Shown here one piece after another: positions 11,268 to 25,211 of a DNA stretch of 64,000 nucleotides; within the stretch, counting starts at the first letter, position 1, and every line of letters begins with the position of its first letter. This stretch comes from Baekduia alba (GTDB lineage: Bacteria; Actinomycetota; Thermoleophilia; Solirubrobacterales; Solirubrobacteraceae), in assembly GCF_028416635.1 (NCBI RefSeq), contig NZ_CP114013.1, positions 3,038,001-3,102,000 on the forward strand. The letters are read 5' to 3'. A model generated the notes under the pieces. The model was not told where the DNA came from. It was given only the letters and a program-made list of their open reading frames with translations, and ran no database searches. The translations under genes and the position numbers were made by a program.

Positions 11268-11528
11268 ATGGCTGCCGTCACCGTCTACACCACTGACCCC
11301 TGCTCCTTCTGCGTCCGCGTCAAGCAGCTGCTTGGCGCCCGCCAGATCGAGTTCGACGAGATCAACCTGGCGAAGGACCCGGACGGACGCGCGGAGCTCC
11401 TGCAGCGCACCGGGATGATGAGCTTCCCCCAGGTGCTGATCGGCGGAGAGCTGGTCGGCGGGTTCCAGGAGACGCTCGCGGCCGACCAGTCCGGCCGCCT
11501 GGCCGAGCTGCTCAAGGCCGCCGCCTGA
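11268..11528 (+). CDS. Glutaredoxin
   Basis: An 86-residue thioredoxin-fold protein. The active site is C12-S-F-C15 (dithiol type), followed by the glutaredoxin signatures FPQVLIGGELVGG and a C-terminal helix. It reduces disulfides or glutathione/mycothiol-mixed disulfides in the cytoplasm. The gene is divergent from recO. Its last 17 bases overlap the 3' end of the convergent fpg gene. Confidence 0.93.
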   Translation: MAAVTVYTTDPCSFCVRVKQLLGARQIEFDEINLAKDPDGRAELLQRTGMMSFPQVLIGGELVGGFQETLAADQSGRLAELLKAAA

Positions 11529-12354
11529 CCCGCGGCCGGGGCTGGCAGGACTCGCACACGTAGGTCCCCCGCCCGGCCGCGACGAGCTTCCTGATCGCCG
11601 TGCCGCAGTTGTGGCACGGCTCGTCGCGCCGCAGGTGCACGAGGAAGTCGTTCTGGAACGCGCCGGACACGCCGTCCGGATGGCGGAAGTCGTCGATCGT
11701 CGAGCCGCCGGCGTCGATGCCCGCCGCCAGGACGTCCTTGACCGCCTGGGCGAGCGCGTCGTACTGCGCCGCCTTGAGCGTGCCGACCGGGCGCAGCGGA
11801 TGGATCCGCGCCCGGAACAGGGCCTCGTCGGCGTAGATGTTCCCGACGCCCGCGACGTGGCGCTGGTCGAGCAGGAACGCCTTGACCGGCGCGCGGCGCC
11901 CGCGGGCCAGCGCGCGGAGCGTCGCGCCGTCCAGCTCGTCGCCCAGCGGCTCGATCCCGAGCTTGCCGGCGAAGAAGGCCTGCAGCGCGTCGTCGCCGAT
12001 CGCCAGCTCCCCCGTGCCGAACCGGCGCGGGTCGCAGAAGCGGACGACCTGGCCGTCGTCGAGGTCGAAGAGCACGCGCTGGTAGGGCGTGTCGGGCGCG
12101 GGGTCCAGCAGCAGGTTGCCGGTCATCCGCAGATGGACGAGCAGGAAGACGTCGTCGGCCAGCTCGAAGATGAAGTACTTCCCGCGCCGCCCGAGGCGCT
12201 CGATCGTCCGGCCCTGCACCGCGTCGACGACCTCGTCGGGCGCGAGCGGCAGCGTCCAGCGCGGATCCAGGATCTCCAGGCGCCGGATCGTGCGCCCCTC
12301 GACATGGGGCGCGAGCTGACGGCGGATCGTCTCGACCTCAGGAAGCTCGGGCAT
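11512..12354 (-). CDS. mutM: Formamidopyrimidine-DNA glycosylase (Fpg/MutM)
   Basis: A 280-residue bifunctional DNA glycosylase/AP lyase that removes 8-oxoguanine and FapyG. It starts MPELPEVETIRRQL, giving the catalytic Pro2 and Glu3. Residues such as RRGKYFIFEL, HLRMTG, and the H2TH region KAFLLDQRHVAGVGNIYADE are present. The C-terminal zinc finger is CHNCG...CESC. The start is ATG 12354. deoB lies upstream on the same strand with a 71-nt gap. It converges and overlaps with the glutaredoxin gene at its 3' end. Confidence 0.97.
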   Translation of the reverse strand: MPELPEVETIRRQLAPHVEGRTIRRLEILDPRWTLPLAPDEVVDAVQGRTIERLGRRGKYFIFELADDVFLLVHLRMTGNLLLDPAPDTPYQRVLFDLDDGQVVRFCDPRRFGTGELAIGDDALQAFFAGKLGIEPLGDELDGATLRALARGRRAPVKAFLLDQRHVAGVGNIYADEALFRARIHPLRPVGTLKAAQYDALAQAVKDVLAAGIDAGGSTIDDFRHPDGVSGAFQNDFLVHLRRDEPCHNCGTAIRKLVAAGRGTYVCESCQPRPRVRRRP

Positions 12355-12425
12355 CGCTGGGATCCAGGGTAGGCGGCGCGGCGGCGGCGCTCGAACGGCG
12401 CGCCGGCCCGCCACGCCGCGCGGTT

Positions 12426-13613
12426 CTAGCCCGCGGCGGTGAAGCCGGAGGCCAGGAACGGCGCTCCCGGCAGCTCGGGTGCTTCGCGGCCGGTCAGCCA
12501 GTCCAGGACGGTCGCGCCGACGTCGGACATCGGCCCGTCGTGGCGGTGGCCGTCGGACCCGGCGGTGATCGCGAGCAGTGGGACGTGCTCGCGCGTGTGG
12601 TCGGTGTGCGACGAGCGCGGGTCGACGCCGTGGTCGGCGGTCAGGATCAGGAGGTCGTCGGGGCCGAGCAGGCCGCGCCAGAGGCCGACCGCGTCGTCGA
12701 TCTCCTTCAGCGCGCGGGCGAAGCCGTCCACGTCGTGGCGGTGGCCGTAGAGCTGGTCGGTCTCGACCAGGTTGGCGAAGATCAGGCCGCCGTCCAAGTC
12801 CTTCAACAACGCGGTGGTCGACGCGATCGACTGCGCGTTGGTCTTGCCCGGGTGCGCCGCGTCGATCGACTGGCCGGCGAACAGGTCGTGCACCTTGCCC
12901 ACGGCGTGGACCGGGACGCCGTCGTCGGCGAGCTCGTCGAGGTAGGTGCGCGACGGCGGGTCCAGGCTGTAGTCCTTGCGCCCGGTCGTGCGCTCGAAGC
13001 TCCCCGGCCGGCCCGTGAACGGCCGGGCGATGACGCGGCCGACGGCGTCGGGGCCGGTCATGACGCCGCGAAGCGTCGCGCACAGCGCGTGCAGCTCGGG
13101 CTCGGCGAGGACGTCGTCGTGGGCGGCGACCTGGAGCACGCTGTCGGCCGACGTGTAGAGGATCAGCTCGCCGGTCTTCAGGTGGTGCTCGCCGAAGTCG
13201 TCGATCACCTCGGTCCCGGAGTACGGCTTGTTGCAGCAGAACTCGCGTCCGGTCGCGGCGCGCAGGCGCTCCACGACCGCGTCGGGGAAGCCGTCCGGGT
13301 AGGTCGGCAGCGGTGCGGGCGTGATCGTGCCCATGAGCTCCCAGTGGCCGGTCGTGGAGTCCTTGCCCGGACCGAGCGGATGGAGCCGGCCGTGCACGAC
13401 GGGCGCGCCGGCCGCCGGCACGCCCAGAATCGTGGTGATGTTGCCGAGGCCGAGCTCGCCGAGGTTGGGCAGCGTCAGGCCGCCGGCGTCCTGCGCGACG
13501 TGGGTCAGCGTGTCAGCGCCCGCGTCCCCGTACTCGGCGGAGTCGGGCAGCTCGCCCACTCCGCAGGCGTCGAGGACGATGACGGCGGCACGGCGACGGC
13601 GTTCAGGGCTCAC
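12426..13613 (-). CDS. deoB: Phosphopentomutase
   Basis: A 395-residue alkaline-phosphatase-fold enzyme converting (deoxy)ribose 1-phosphate to 5-phosphate in nucleoside salvage. Metal-site motifs are visible: VIVLDACGVGELPDS, GKDSTTGHWELMG with the catalytic Thr region, NKPYSGTEVIDDFGEHH, FANLVETDQLYGHR and TADHGVDPRSSHTDHTREHVPLL. The GTG at 13613 gives a normal length. The next gene upstream is a putative lipoprotein ending 41 nt away. Confidence 0.96.
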   Translation of the reverse strand: MSPERRRRAAVIVLDACGVGELPDSAEYGDAGADTLTHVAQDAGGLTLPNLGELGLGNITTILGVPAAGAPVVHGRLHPLGPGKDSTTGHWELMGTITPAPLPTYPDGFPDAVVERLRAATGREFCCNKPYSGTEVIDDFGEHHLKTGELILYTSADSVLQVAAHDDVLAEPELHALCATLRGVMTGPDAVGRVIARPFTGRPGSFERTTGRKDYSLDPPSRTYLDELADDGVPVHAVGKVHDLFAGQSIDAAHPGKTNAQSIASTTALLKDLDGGLIFANLVETDQLYGHRHDVDGFARALKEIDDAVGLWRGLLGPDDLLILTADHGVDPRSSHTDHTREHVPLLAITAGSDGHRHDGPMSDVGATVLDWLTGREAPELPGAPFLASGFTAAG

Positions 13614-13640
13614 TCAGGAGACGATACGTCCTTACCCGGT

Positions 13641-13656
13641 GAAGGACTGCGTCCTT
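13641..13656 (-). terminator. Small hairpin after the lipoprotein gene
   Basis: AAGGAC (13642-13647) pairs with GTCCTT (13651-13656) around a 3-nt loop, just past the lipoprotein stop on the minus strand. There is no clear T-run, so it is only a weak terminator candidate. A second CGTCCTTAC copy lies next to it at 13627-13635. Confidence 0.3.
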
Positions 13657-14209
13657 ACTGGGGTGCGGATACGTGCACCGACCGCAGGAGCGGGCGGAAC
13701 ACCTGGGCGTCGACGGCGCGGAAGCTGTCGGCGTCCGCGTAGGCGTCGATCACGTACTCGGCGCCGTGGGCGTAGATGTGCGTGGAGCGCACGGTTCGCG
13801 GCTGGCCGGCGACGTGCTCGCGGGCGCGGATCTGGACCGCGGGCTCGCCGGCGATCTCGGTCGCGGCGGTCTTGATCTTCTCGAACGTCGCGTCGCGCTT
13901 GGTCGAGGCCTCCAGCAGCGCGTCGCGCGCGGACTGGAGCTGCAGCCGGCTCTTGGGCAGCGTCTCGGTGCGCGGGTAGCGCCACACGGCGACGGTCGCC
14001 TGCCCGGCCTGGGCCGTCGCGACGAGGTGGCCGCTGCCGGCGTCCACGTTCCAGTCGGCCGGCGGCGTGAACGCGATGCCGGCCTTCGGGAAGGCGCCGG
14101 TGGCCTGCGCCGACGTCGTGGCGGTGTCGTCGTTGGACGAGCCGCCGCAACCGGCGAGCGCCGCGACCAGAGCCGCGGCCGTCAGGGCGAGAGAAGCTGA
14201 CCGACGCAT
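13655..14209 (-). CDS. Putative lipoprotein of unknown function
   Basis: A 184-residue exported protein. The N-terminus MRRSASLALTAAALVAALAGCGG is a lipoprotein signal peptide with a lipobox (LAGC) near residue 20, followed by an S/T/D-rich linker. The remainder (FTPPADWNVDAGSGHLVATAQAG...VAVWRYPRTETLPKS ... GAEYVIDAYADADSFRAVDAQVFRPLL) has the alternating pattern of a mixed alpha/beta surface domain of the kind found in actinobacterial lipoproteins. No catalytic motif is recognised. It lies between xerD and deoB on the same strand. Confidence 0.8.
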   Translation of the reverse strand: MRRSASLALTAAALVAALAGCGGSSNDDTATTSAQATGAFPKAGIAFTPPADWNVDAGSGHLVATAQAGQATVAVWRYPRTETLPKSRLQLQSARDALLEASTKRDATFEKIKTAATEIAGEPAVQIRAREHVAGQPRTVRSTHIYAHGAEYVIDAYADADSFRAVDAQVFRPLLRSVHVSAPQ

Positions 14210-14259
14210 GGATCGGCCATCGTGACACGCGCCGCGGCCGGCATGGACGTCTGTCCAGG

Positions 14260-15234
14260 TTACGGTGCGTCGGGATCGACGCCCGCGCCCCCGGCTCCGC
14301 CCGCCCGCGGGTGGGCGTTGAAGTAGACGTCCTTGAGGCGCTCGGCGCTGAGATGCGTGTAGATCTGGGTCGTGGCGATGTCGGCGTGGCCGAGCATCTC
14401 CTGGACCGCTCGCAGGTCGCAGCCGCCGGCGAGCAGGTGCGTCGCGAACGTGTGGCGCAGCGTGTGCGGGCTCATGCGGTCCTCGAGCCCGACGCTGCGC
14501 GCGTGGCGCTGGACGATCTTGTAGAGCCCCTGGCGCGTGAGGCCGGTGCCGCGGCGGTTGACGAACAGGTGGCGGTCGTCGCTGGTCGCCGTCAGCGGCT
14601 GGCGGCCGCGCTCGAGGTAGATCCGGACCGCGGCGATCGCCTCGCGGCCGATCGGGACCAGGCGCTCCTTGGAGCCCTTGCCGCGGGCTCGGAGCACGCC
14701 GGCGTCGAGGTCGACGTCGGTCACCTCCAGGTCGATCGCCTCGGAGGCGCGCAGCCCGCAGGCGTACATCAGCTCGAGCAGCGCGCGGTCGCGCAGCGCG
14801 CCCGGCTCGGTGCCCCTCGGCGCCCTCAGCAGGCGGTCGACGTCGCCGCGGCTGAGGACCTTCGGCAGCTTCTGGGACTTGCGCGGCGCGCGCAGGTCGG
14901 CGGTCGGGTCGTGGTGGACGGCGCCCTCGCGACGCAGGTGGCGGTAGAACGAGCGCAGGCACGCGGCCTTGCGCTGCAGGGTGGCGGGCCGGGCGGCGGG
15001 CCGGTCCTCGCTGCCGGCGGCGAGCGCGTCCAGGAAGCCGGCGAGGTCGGAGTGCTGGGCCTCCAGGACGTCGGTGCGGGTGGCGCGCAGGTGCTGGCCG
15101 AACTGCAGGAGGTCGCTGCGGTAGGCGTCGAGCGTGTTGCGCGACAGGCCGCGCTCGAACTCGAGGTAGGCGAGGAAGTCGAGCAGGTGGTGCTCGAGCG
15201 CGCGGGTCTCGGACGTTGCCGGGAGAACGGCCAT
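14260..15234 (-). CDS. xerD: Site-specific tyrosine recombinase XerD
   Basis: A 324-residue integrase-fold recombinase that resolves chromosome dimers. The N-terminal SAM-like domain is FLAYLEFERGLSRNTLDAYRSDLLQF. Catalytic residues are visible: Arg in GLRASEAIDL, HTLRHTFATHLL (His-x-x-Arg), LGHADIATTQIYTH (His and nucleophilic Tyr). ATG 15234 fits the family. In other actinobacteria xerD follows pyrG and a nudix gene, as here after a small insertion, supporting the chromosomal XerD role rather than a phage integrase. Confidence 0.94.
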   Translation of the reverse strand: MAVLPATSETRALEHHLLDFLAYLEFERGLSRNTLDAYRSDLLQFGQHLRATRTDVLEAQHSDLAGFLDALAAGSEDRPAARPATLQRKAACLRSFYRHLRREGAVHHDPTADLRAPRKSQKLPKVLSRGDVDRLLRAPRGTEPGALRDRALLELMYACGLRASEAIDLEVTDVDLDAGVLRARGKGSKERLVPIGREAIAAVRIYLERGRQPLTATSDDRHLFVNRRGTGLTRQGLYKIVQRHARSVGLEDRMSPHTLRHTFATHLLAGGCDLRAVQEMLGHADIATTQIYTHLSAERLKDVYFNAHPRAGGAGGAGVDPDAP

Positions 15235-15318
15235 GGCGATCTGGTTCGGGGCCGACCGGCCCGGTCCTCGCCGTGCAAGGCGATTCCCGCGCGGCCGGCC
15301 GGGCCCCGAGGTCCGTCG

Positions 15319-15717
15319 TTACTGCAGGAAGCCGGCGAGGTCGGTCGCGGCGGGCAGGCCCTGGACCTTCTTGGTGGCCTTGGCGCTGACGCGGTACTCG
15401 ATCGCGCGCGCCGAGATGCGGAACGTCCGGGCCTTCTTGGTCAGCACGTAGTGGGCGGTCTTGCCGTCCTTGACGAGGTCGAACGAGCCGCTGCACGGCT
15501 TCTTGTCATTGACCTTCGGGACGGCGACGCACGCGATGCGGATGTTGGCGGCCTTGGCGCCGTTGCCTTCGAGGCGCGCGACGTCGCGGATGCCCTTGCG
15601 CATGGCGGCGTCGGCCTGCGGGTTCTTGACGGCGGCCTGCGCGGCGCCGGTCGTGGCGAGCGTGGGGACGACGACGGAGGCGGCCAGGGCGATCGGGAGG
15701 AGTCGAGTGCGGAGCAT
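15319..15717 (-). CDS. Small secreted protein of unknown function
   Basis: 132 residues with a clear Sec signal peptide (MLRTRLLPIALAASVVVPTLATTGAAQA, cleavage near 28). The mature part is Lys/Ala-rich (GIRDVARLEGNGAKAANIRIACVAVPKVNDKKPCSGSFDLVKDGKTAHYVLTKKARTF) with two cysteines that could form a disulfide. The alternating strands suggest a small beta-rich domain. No family is recognised. It lies upstream of xerD on the same strand and next to a decayed repeat-protein gene. Confidence 0.7.
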   Translation of the reverse strand: MLRTRLLPIALAASVVVPTLATTGAAQAAVKNPQADAAMRKGIRDVARLEGNGAKAANIRIACVAVPKVNDKKPCSGSFDLVKDGKTAHYVLTKKARTFRISARAIEYRVSAKATKKVQGLPAATDLAGFLQ

Positions 15718-15785
15718 GACGTCTGAACGGCGCGTGCCGCGCGGAGGTGACGGTCCTGCGCGCGGTGTGGTATCGGCCGCACCCG

Positions 15786-16249
15786 TCAGCCGTGGCGCAC
15801 GACTTCGCAGTGGGTCGTGCGGTCCCCGCGGTCGACGTAGGCGACGTCGCGGCCCGGACCGCAGTCGATGCGGTCGCCGCGGCCGTCGGCGGAGGCGCGG
15901 ATCGTGTCGTCGCCGGCGCCGGCGCCGGCGTCGGGTCACGGCCGGGGCGGATCGCGTCGTCGCCGGGGCCGCCGCGGAGGACGTCGGCGCCGTCGTCGCC
16001 TTGCAGGACGTCGTCGCCGCGGCCGGAGGTGTCGCGCGGCGCAGCCTGCCCGCCGGGCGGCGGCGTGGCGCTGCCGGCCGTCGCCGCCCGTGCGGTCTTC
16101 GCCGACGCGGCGATCCGCTTGGCCATCCGGACGACGGTCGTGCAGCCGCGGAGGTGGTCGCCGGCGTCGGCGCTCACGACGTCGGAGCGGTCGCAGTCGA
16201 TCCGATCGGCGCCGCCGTCGTCGAAGCCGCCGCGACGCCCAGCATCCAT
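15786..16249 (-). pseudogene. Decayed RTX-like/calcium-binding-type repeat protein
   Basis: Two frames together spell a typical secreted repeat protein. The upstream frame reads GGADRIDCDRSDVVSADAGDHLRGC ... GRGDDVLQGDDGADVLRGGPGDDAIRPG. After a 1-nt slip in the GC-rich run around 15911-15935 the other frame continues GDDTIRASADGRGDRIDCGPGRDVAYVDRGD and stops at 15786. No signal peptide or plausible start remains; the 5' end abuts the stop of the nudix gene. I read it as a 3' remnant with a frameshift, although a sequencing error in the GC run could explain the slip. Confidence 0.65.
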
Positions 16250-16284
16250 GCACGTCGCCTCACCGGTCGGGAAGCTACACGGAT

Positions 16285-16833
16285 TCAGCGGTGCCGCAAG
16301 CGTTCGAACAACAACAACCCCAACAACGTCTTGGAGTCGTCGACCTGCGCGACCAGGCCGTCGAGATCGGTCAGCGGCCAGCGGACGATCTCGATGCGCT
16401 CGTCCTCGCCGGAGTCGTGCTCGCCCTCGGCGTCGCGCAGGCCCTCGGCGAGGAACAGGTGCACGGCCTCGCTGGTGAAGCCGACCGACGACCAGTAGGT
16501 CGTCAGCGGCGTCCAGCGGTCGGCGACCTTGCCGATCTCCTCGGCGAGCTCGCGCTGGGCGGTGACCATCGGCGACGCGTCGCCCGGGTCCAGGCGGCCG
16601 GCCGGGATCTCCAGGCTGTCGGGCTCGTCGATCGGCTCCCGCGGCTGGCGCACGAGCCAGACGTGCTCGTCGTCGACGGCCACGACCGCGGCCGCGCCGG
16701 AGGTGTGGACGATCTCGCGCTCGGCGGTCTTGCCGTCGGCGTAACGAAACGTGTCGTTGGTGACCGTGAGGATGCGCCCTTCGTGGATCAGCTGGCTGCC
16801 GATCCGCTCGAACGTGCGCGCGTCGTGACCCAT
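16285..16833 (-). CDS. Nudix hydrolase (ADP-ribose pyrophosphatase type)
   Basis: A 182-residue Nudix protein. The Nudix box is seen as GRLDPGDASPMVTAQRELAEEIG (RELxEEx core), preceded by the N-terminal strands GAAAVVAVDDEHVWLVRQPREPIDEPDSLEIPAG typical of ADP-ribose pyrophosphatases (NudF-like). It hydrolyses ADP-ribose or a related nucleoside diphosphate derivative. ATG 16833 fits. It follows the M20 peptidase and pyrG on the same strand; the pyrG-nudix-xerD order is conserved in actinobacteria (e.g. mycobacteria). Confidence 0.9.
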   Translation of the reverse strand: MGHDARTFERIGSQLIHEGRILTVTNDTFRYADGKTAEREIVHTSGAAAVVAVDDEHVWLVRQPREPIDEPDSLEIPAGRLDPGDASPMVTAQRELAEEIGKVADRWTPLTTYWSSVGFTSEAVHLFLAEGLRDAEGEHDSGEDERIEIVRWPLTDLDGLVAQVDDSKTLLGLLLFERLRHR

Positions 16834-16843
16834 GGCGCGCGTC

Positions 16844-22892
<6,049 letters not shown>

Positions 22893-22901
22893 CGTCGGCC
22901 C

Positions 22902-23732
22902 ATGACCCCTCTCAAGGCTCCAGAAGACGCCGAGCTCAAGGCGCGCCACCGCGCCATGTGGGCCTCCGGCGACTACCCCGCGATGGTCGAGACGTTCCTC
23001 CTGCCCCTCGGTCCGCGGCTCGTGGCCGCGGCCGGGATCGGGGCCGGGCGGCGCGTGCTCGACGTCGCCGCCGGGACCGGCAACGCCGCGATCCCCGCCG
23101 CGCAGCGCGGCGCCGACGTCGTCGCCTCCGACCTGACGCCCGAGCTCCTCGACGCGGGCCGGGCCCGCGCCGACGCCGCGGGCGTCGAACTGGAGTGGGC
23201 GCAGGCCGACGCCGAGGACCTGCCGTTCGACGACGCGTCGTTCGACGTCGTCATCTCCGCGATCGGCGCGATGTTCGCGCCCCAGCACGCCGCCACGGCG
23301 GCCGAGCTGGCCCGCGTCTGCCGCCCCGGCGGGACGATCGGCCTGCTCAGCTGGACGCCCGAAGGGACGATCGGCTCGCTCTTCGAGGCCATCGGGCCGT
23401 TCGCGCCCGCGCCGCCCCCGGGCGCGCAGCCCCCGCCGCTGTGGGGCTCCGAGGACCACCTCCGCGAGCTGTTCGGCGACGCGGTGTCCTGGTCGACGAT
23501 GACGCGCGAGACCCTCCAGGTGACCGCGTTCCCGGAGCGCGACGCCTACGCCGAGCACTTCAAGGCGTCCTACGGGCCGACGATCGCCGCCCGCCGCAAC
23601 GCCGTCGCCAACGGCCGCGAGGCGGAGTTCGACGCGGCGCTGGCGGGCGTGTTCGCCGACGCCGACCGCGGCGCGGGCGGCGCGGCCCGGTACGAGCTCG
23701 AGTACCTGATCGCCGTCGGCACCCGCGCCTGA
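22902..23732 (+). CDS. Class I SAM-dependent methyltransferase
   Basis: A 276-residue UbiE/ArsM-like methyltransferase. Motif I is VLDVAAGTGNAAI, the acidic residue after strand 2 is in VVASDLTPELLDAG, motif post-II is QADAEDLPFDDASFDVVIS, and ELARVCRPGGTIGLLSWTPEG follows. The substrate is probably a small molecule. It is adjacent (9 nt) and co-directional with the LuxR regulator and ends 11 bp before the left target-site duplication of the insertion sequence, so the insertion leaves it intact. Confidence 0.9.
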   Translation: MTPLKAPEDAELKARHRAMWASGDYPAMVETFLLPLGPRLVAAAGIGAGRRVLDVAAGTGNAAIPAAQRGADVVASDLTPELLDAGRARADAAGVELEWAQADAEDLPFDDASFDVVISAIGAMFAPQHAATAAELARVCRPGGTIGLLSWTPEGTIGSLFEAIGPFAPAPPPGAQPPPLWGSEDHLRELFGDAVSWSTMTRETLQVTAFPERDAYAEHFKASYGPTIAARRNAVANGREAEFDAALAGVFADADRGAGGAARYELEYLIAVGTRA

Positions 23733-23742
23733 GGCCGGCGCG

Positions 23743-23750
23743 GGCTAGGC
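23743..23750. repeat. Left 8-bp target-site duplication of the IS element
   Basis: GGCTAGGC here is repeated exactly at 24909-24916, on either side of the inverted-repeat ends. Confidence 0.85.
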
Positions 23751-23811
23751 TGAACAGACTCCATGTTCTCGCGACAGTTGTCTGTCGTTTGAGATCTATG
23801 CCTTGACCTCA

Positions 23812-23838
23812 GACGGGCCCGCCGAAGGCGGGCCCGTC
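23812..23838 (+). terminator. Perfect 12-bp hairpin upstream of the transposase inside the IS
   Basis: GACGGGCCCGCC (23812-23823) and GGCGGGCCCGTC (23827-23838) pair perfectly around the loop GAA. There is no T-tract. It sits between the left end and the transposase start, where insertion sequences often carry structures that block read-through from neighbouring promoters. Confidence 0.6.
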
Positions 23839-23890
23839 CGGGTTGCGACTCAGGCTCCGAAGTCGCCAAACCAAGGAGTCGAGGAGTCGC

Positions 23891-24874
23891 ATGACCAAGG
23901 ATGACGTGCTGTTCGGCTATCGCCTGCAGCTGTTCTCGCTGGCCGCTGAGCGCGGAGTCTCAGAGGCCTGCCGTCTGATGGGTGTTCATCGTTCGACCTA
24001 CTACCGCTGGAAGCAGCAGGTCCAGAAGTCCGGCCTCGAGATGCTGCGGCCCCGAGAACGACGCTCGCCGCAGATGCCCAACCAGCTCTCGCCGATGGTC
24101 GAACAACGGATCGTCGCCTTCGCGCTGGGCCATCCCGGGCTCGGCCCGCGGCGGATCGCTACGCGCCTGGCCCGACCGCAGTGGGGCGGGCTGATCGTCT
24201 CGCCCAACGGCGTCTACAAGACCCTGGTTCGCCACGGCCTGAACACGCGGGCTAAGCGCCTGGCGTTGGTCGCCGGCTACCGCGCTCCGTTTGAGCCGCC
24301 GCGCGAGCCCGAGCCCGAGCCCCACATCGACAGCAACCGTCCCGGCGAGCTGGTCGGCATCGACTGCTTCTTTGTCGGGCGCCTGCATGGCAGCGCCGGC
24401 CCGGTCTGGCAGATCACCGCCTGCGACACCTACAGCTCCTTTGCCTGGGCCGACCTGGTCGTCTGCCCACCGAGCGGGCCGACCGTCGAACACACCTCAA
24501 AACTCGCCCACCGCATCGCCAAAGAGCTCTCGGCCGCCGGCTGGCAACTGGAGCGGGTCCTGACCGACAACGGCAACGAATTCGGCCGGCGCGCCTTCGC
24601 CGCGGCCCTGCCCGACGGCGTCGCTCACACCCAGACCCGCTCCGGACGCCCACAGACCAACGGCCACGTCGAACGCCTACACCGCACCGTCCTGGAAGAG
24701 TGCTGGCGACCGGCCTTCGCCCGCTTCTTACAGGTCCGCTTCACCGGCCTACGCCGCCACCTCAACACCTACATCAACGAATACAACTACGAGCGAGATC
24801 ACCACGGACGACACACGGCCGGGCGCTGCCCGGCCGAGCTCGTCTACGGTGCCAAAAAGATGGAGCCCCGATGA
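23891..24874 (+). CDS. IS481-family-like DDE transposase
   Basis: A 327-residue transposase. The N-terminal helix-turn-helix (ERGVSEACRLMGVHRSTYYRWKQQ) binds DNA. The integrase core has acidic residues at D158 (VGIDCFF), D226 (LTDNGNEF) and E261 (NGHVERLHRT), with 34 residues between the second Asp and the Glu as in DD(35)E enzymes. The C-terminal INEYNYERDHHGRHTAGRCPAE is typical of the family. ATG 23891 gives the expected helix-turn-helix position. Codon use is slightly less GC3-extreme than its neighbours, consistent with a foreign origin. Confidence 0.93.
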   Translation: MTKDDVLFGYRLQLFSLAAERGVSEACRLMGVHRSTYYRWKQQVQKSGLEMLRPRERRSPQMPNQLSPMVEQRIVAFALGHPGLGPRRIATRLARPQWGGLIVSPNGVYKTLVRHGLNTRAKRLALVAGYRAPFEPPREPEPEPHIDSNRPGELVGIDCFFVGRLHGSAGPVWQITACDTYSSFAWADLVVCPPSGPTVEHTSKLAHRIAKELSAAGWQLERVLTDNGNEFGRRAFAAALPDGVAHTQTRSGRPQTNGHVERLHRTVLEECWRPAFARFLQVRFTGLRRHLNTYINEYNYERDHHGRHTAGRCPAELVYGAKKMEPR

Positions 24875-24908
24875 GCCACACCCGTCGGCACAACTCGGAG
24901 TCCGTTCA

Positions 24909-24916
24909 GGCTAGGC
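24909..24916. repeat. Right 8-bp target-site duplication of the IS element
   Basis: The second copy of GGCTAGGC. It contains the TAG stop of the small minus-strand gene, so the insertion fell exactly at that gene's end and left it whole. Confidence 0.85.
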
Positions 24917-25129
24917 CGCCTGCGGCGGCGCGAGCGCGAGGACCTGCGCGAGGTCGTCGTCGACCACGGCGCAGTTCGGGCCGACGGCGGCCGCGACCAC
25001 CGGGCGGATCCCGCGCTGGCGCGCGTGCGCGGCGGCGATGCCCTTGGCGGTGGTCGCGTCGCGGGCTCCGACGTTCTCGTGCCAGGGCGTGAGCGAGTCG
25101 TGGTCGATGCCGACGATGAGGTAGATCAT
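24911..25129 (-). CDS. Small conserved-looking protein of unknown function
   Basis: A 72-residue protein beginning MIYLIVGIDHDSLTPWHENVGARDATTAKGIAAAHARQRG and continuing IRPVVAAAVGPNCAVVDDD. The pattern of a beta strand, a helix, a strand and a helix suggests a small alpha/beta domain. No motif assigns a function. ATG 25129 was chosen over an upstream start because the upstream codons run into a strong hairpin. Its stop codon lies inside the right IS target duplication. Confidence 0.65.
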   Translation of the reverse strand: MIYLIVGIDHDSLTPWHENVGARDATTAKGIAAAHARQRGIRPVVAAAVGPNCAVVDDDLAQVLALAPPQAA

Positions 25130-25160
25130 GGCTCGGTCCTCCGTGGTCGTGGTGGTCGTT

Positions 25161-25195
25161 CGAGGGCCCGGCGCCATCCCCGCGCCGGGCCCTCG
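25161..25195 (-). terminator. Strong 14-bp hairpin downstream of the secreted repeat protein
   Basis: CGAGGGCCCGGCGC (25161-25174) pairs with GCGCCGGGCCCTCG (25182-25195) around a 7-nt loop. It starts 17 bp past the stop of the membrane-anchored protein on the minus strand. It lacks a T-run, which is common for high-GC hosts. Confidence 0.6.
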
Positions 25196-25211
25196 CTGCG
25201 TGATCGATCGG

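Larger units (their letters stand above)
23751..24908 (+). mobile_element. Intact IS481-like insertion sequence, 1158 bp
   Basis: The ends form an imperfect inverted repeat. The left end begins TGAACAGACTCC..GTT and the reverse complement of the right end begins TGAACGGACTCC..GTT; about 23 of the first 31 bases match. Both ends are flanked by the same 8-bp GGCTAGGC. A single full-length DDE transposase gene fills the element. No host gene is interrupted: it lies between the methyltransferase stop and the stop codon of a small minus-strand gene. The intact ends, duplication and reading frame suggest a recent insertion that may still be active. Confidence 0.9.

Noticed and set aside
14260-15234. 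Phage or island integrase
   Set aside because: The recombinase is of XerD length and sits in the conserved pyrG-nudix-xerD context; no phage genes or attachment sites are adjacent.
23732-24916. Gene disruption by the insertion sequence
   Set aside because: The methyltransferase stops 11 bp before the left duplication and the small minus-strand gene's stop is regenerated in the right duplication; both are intact.
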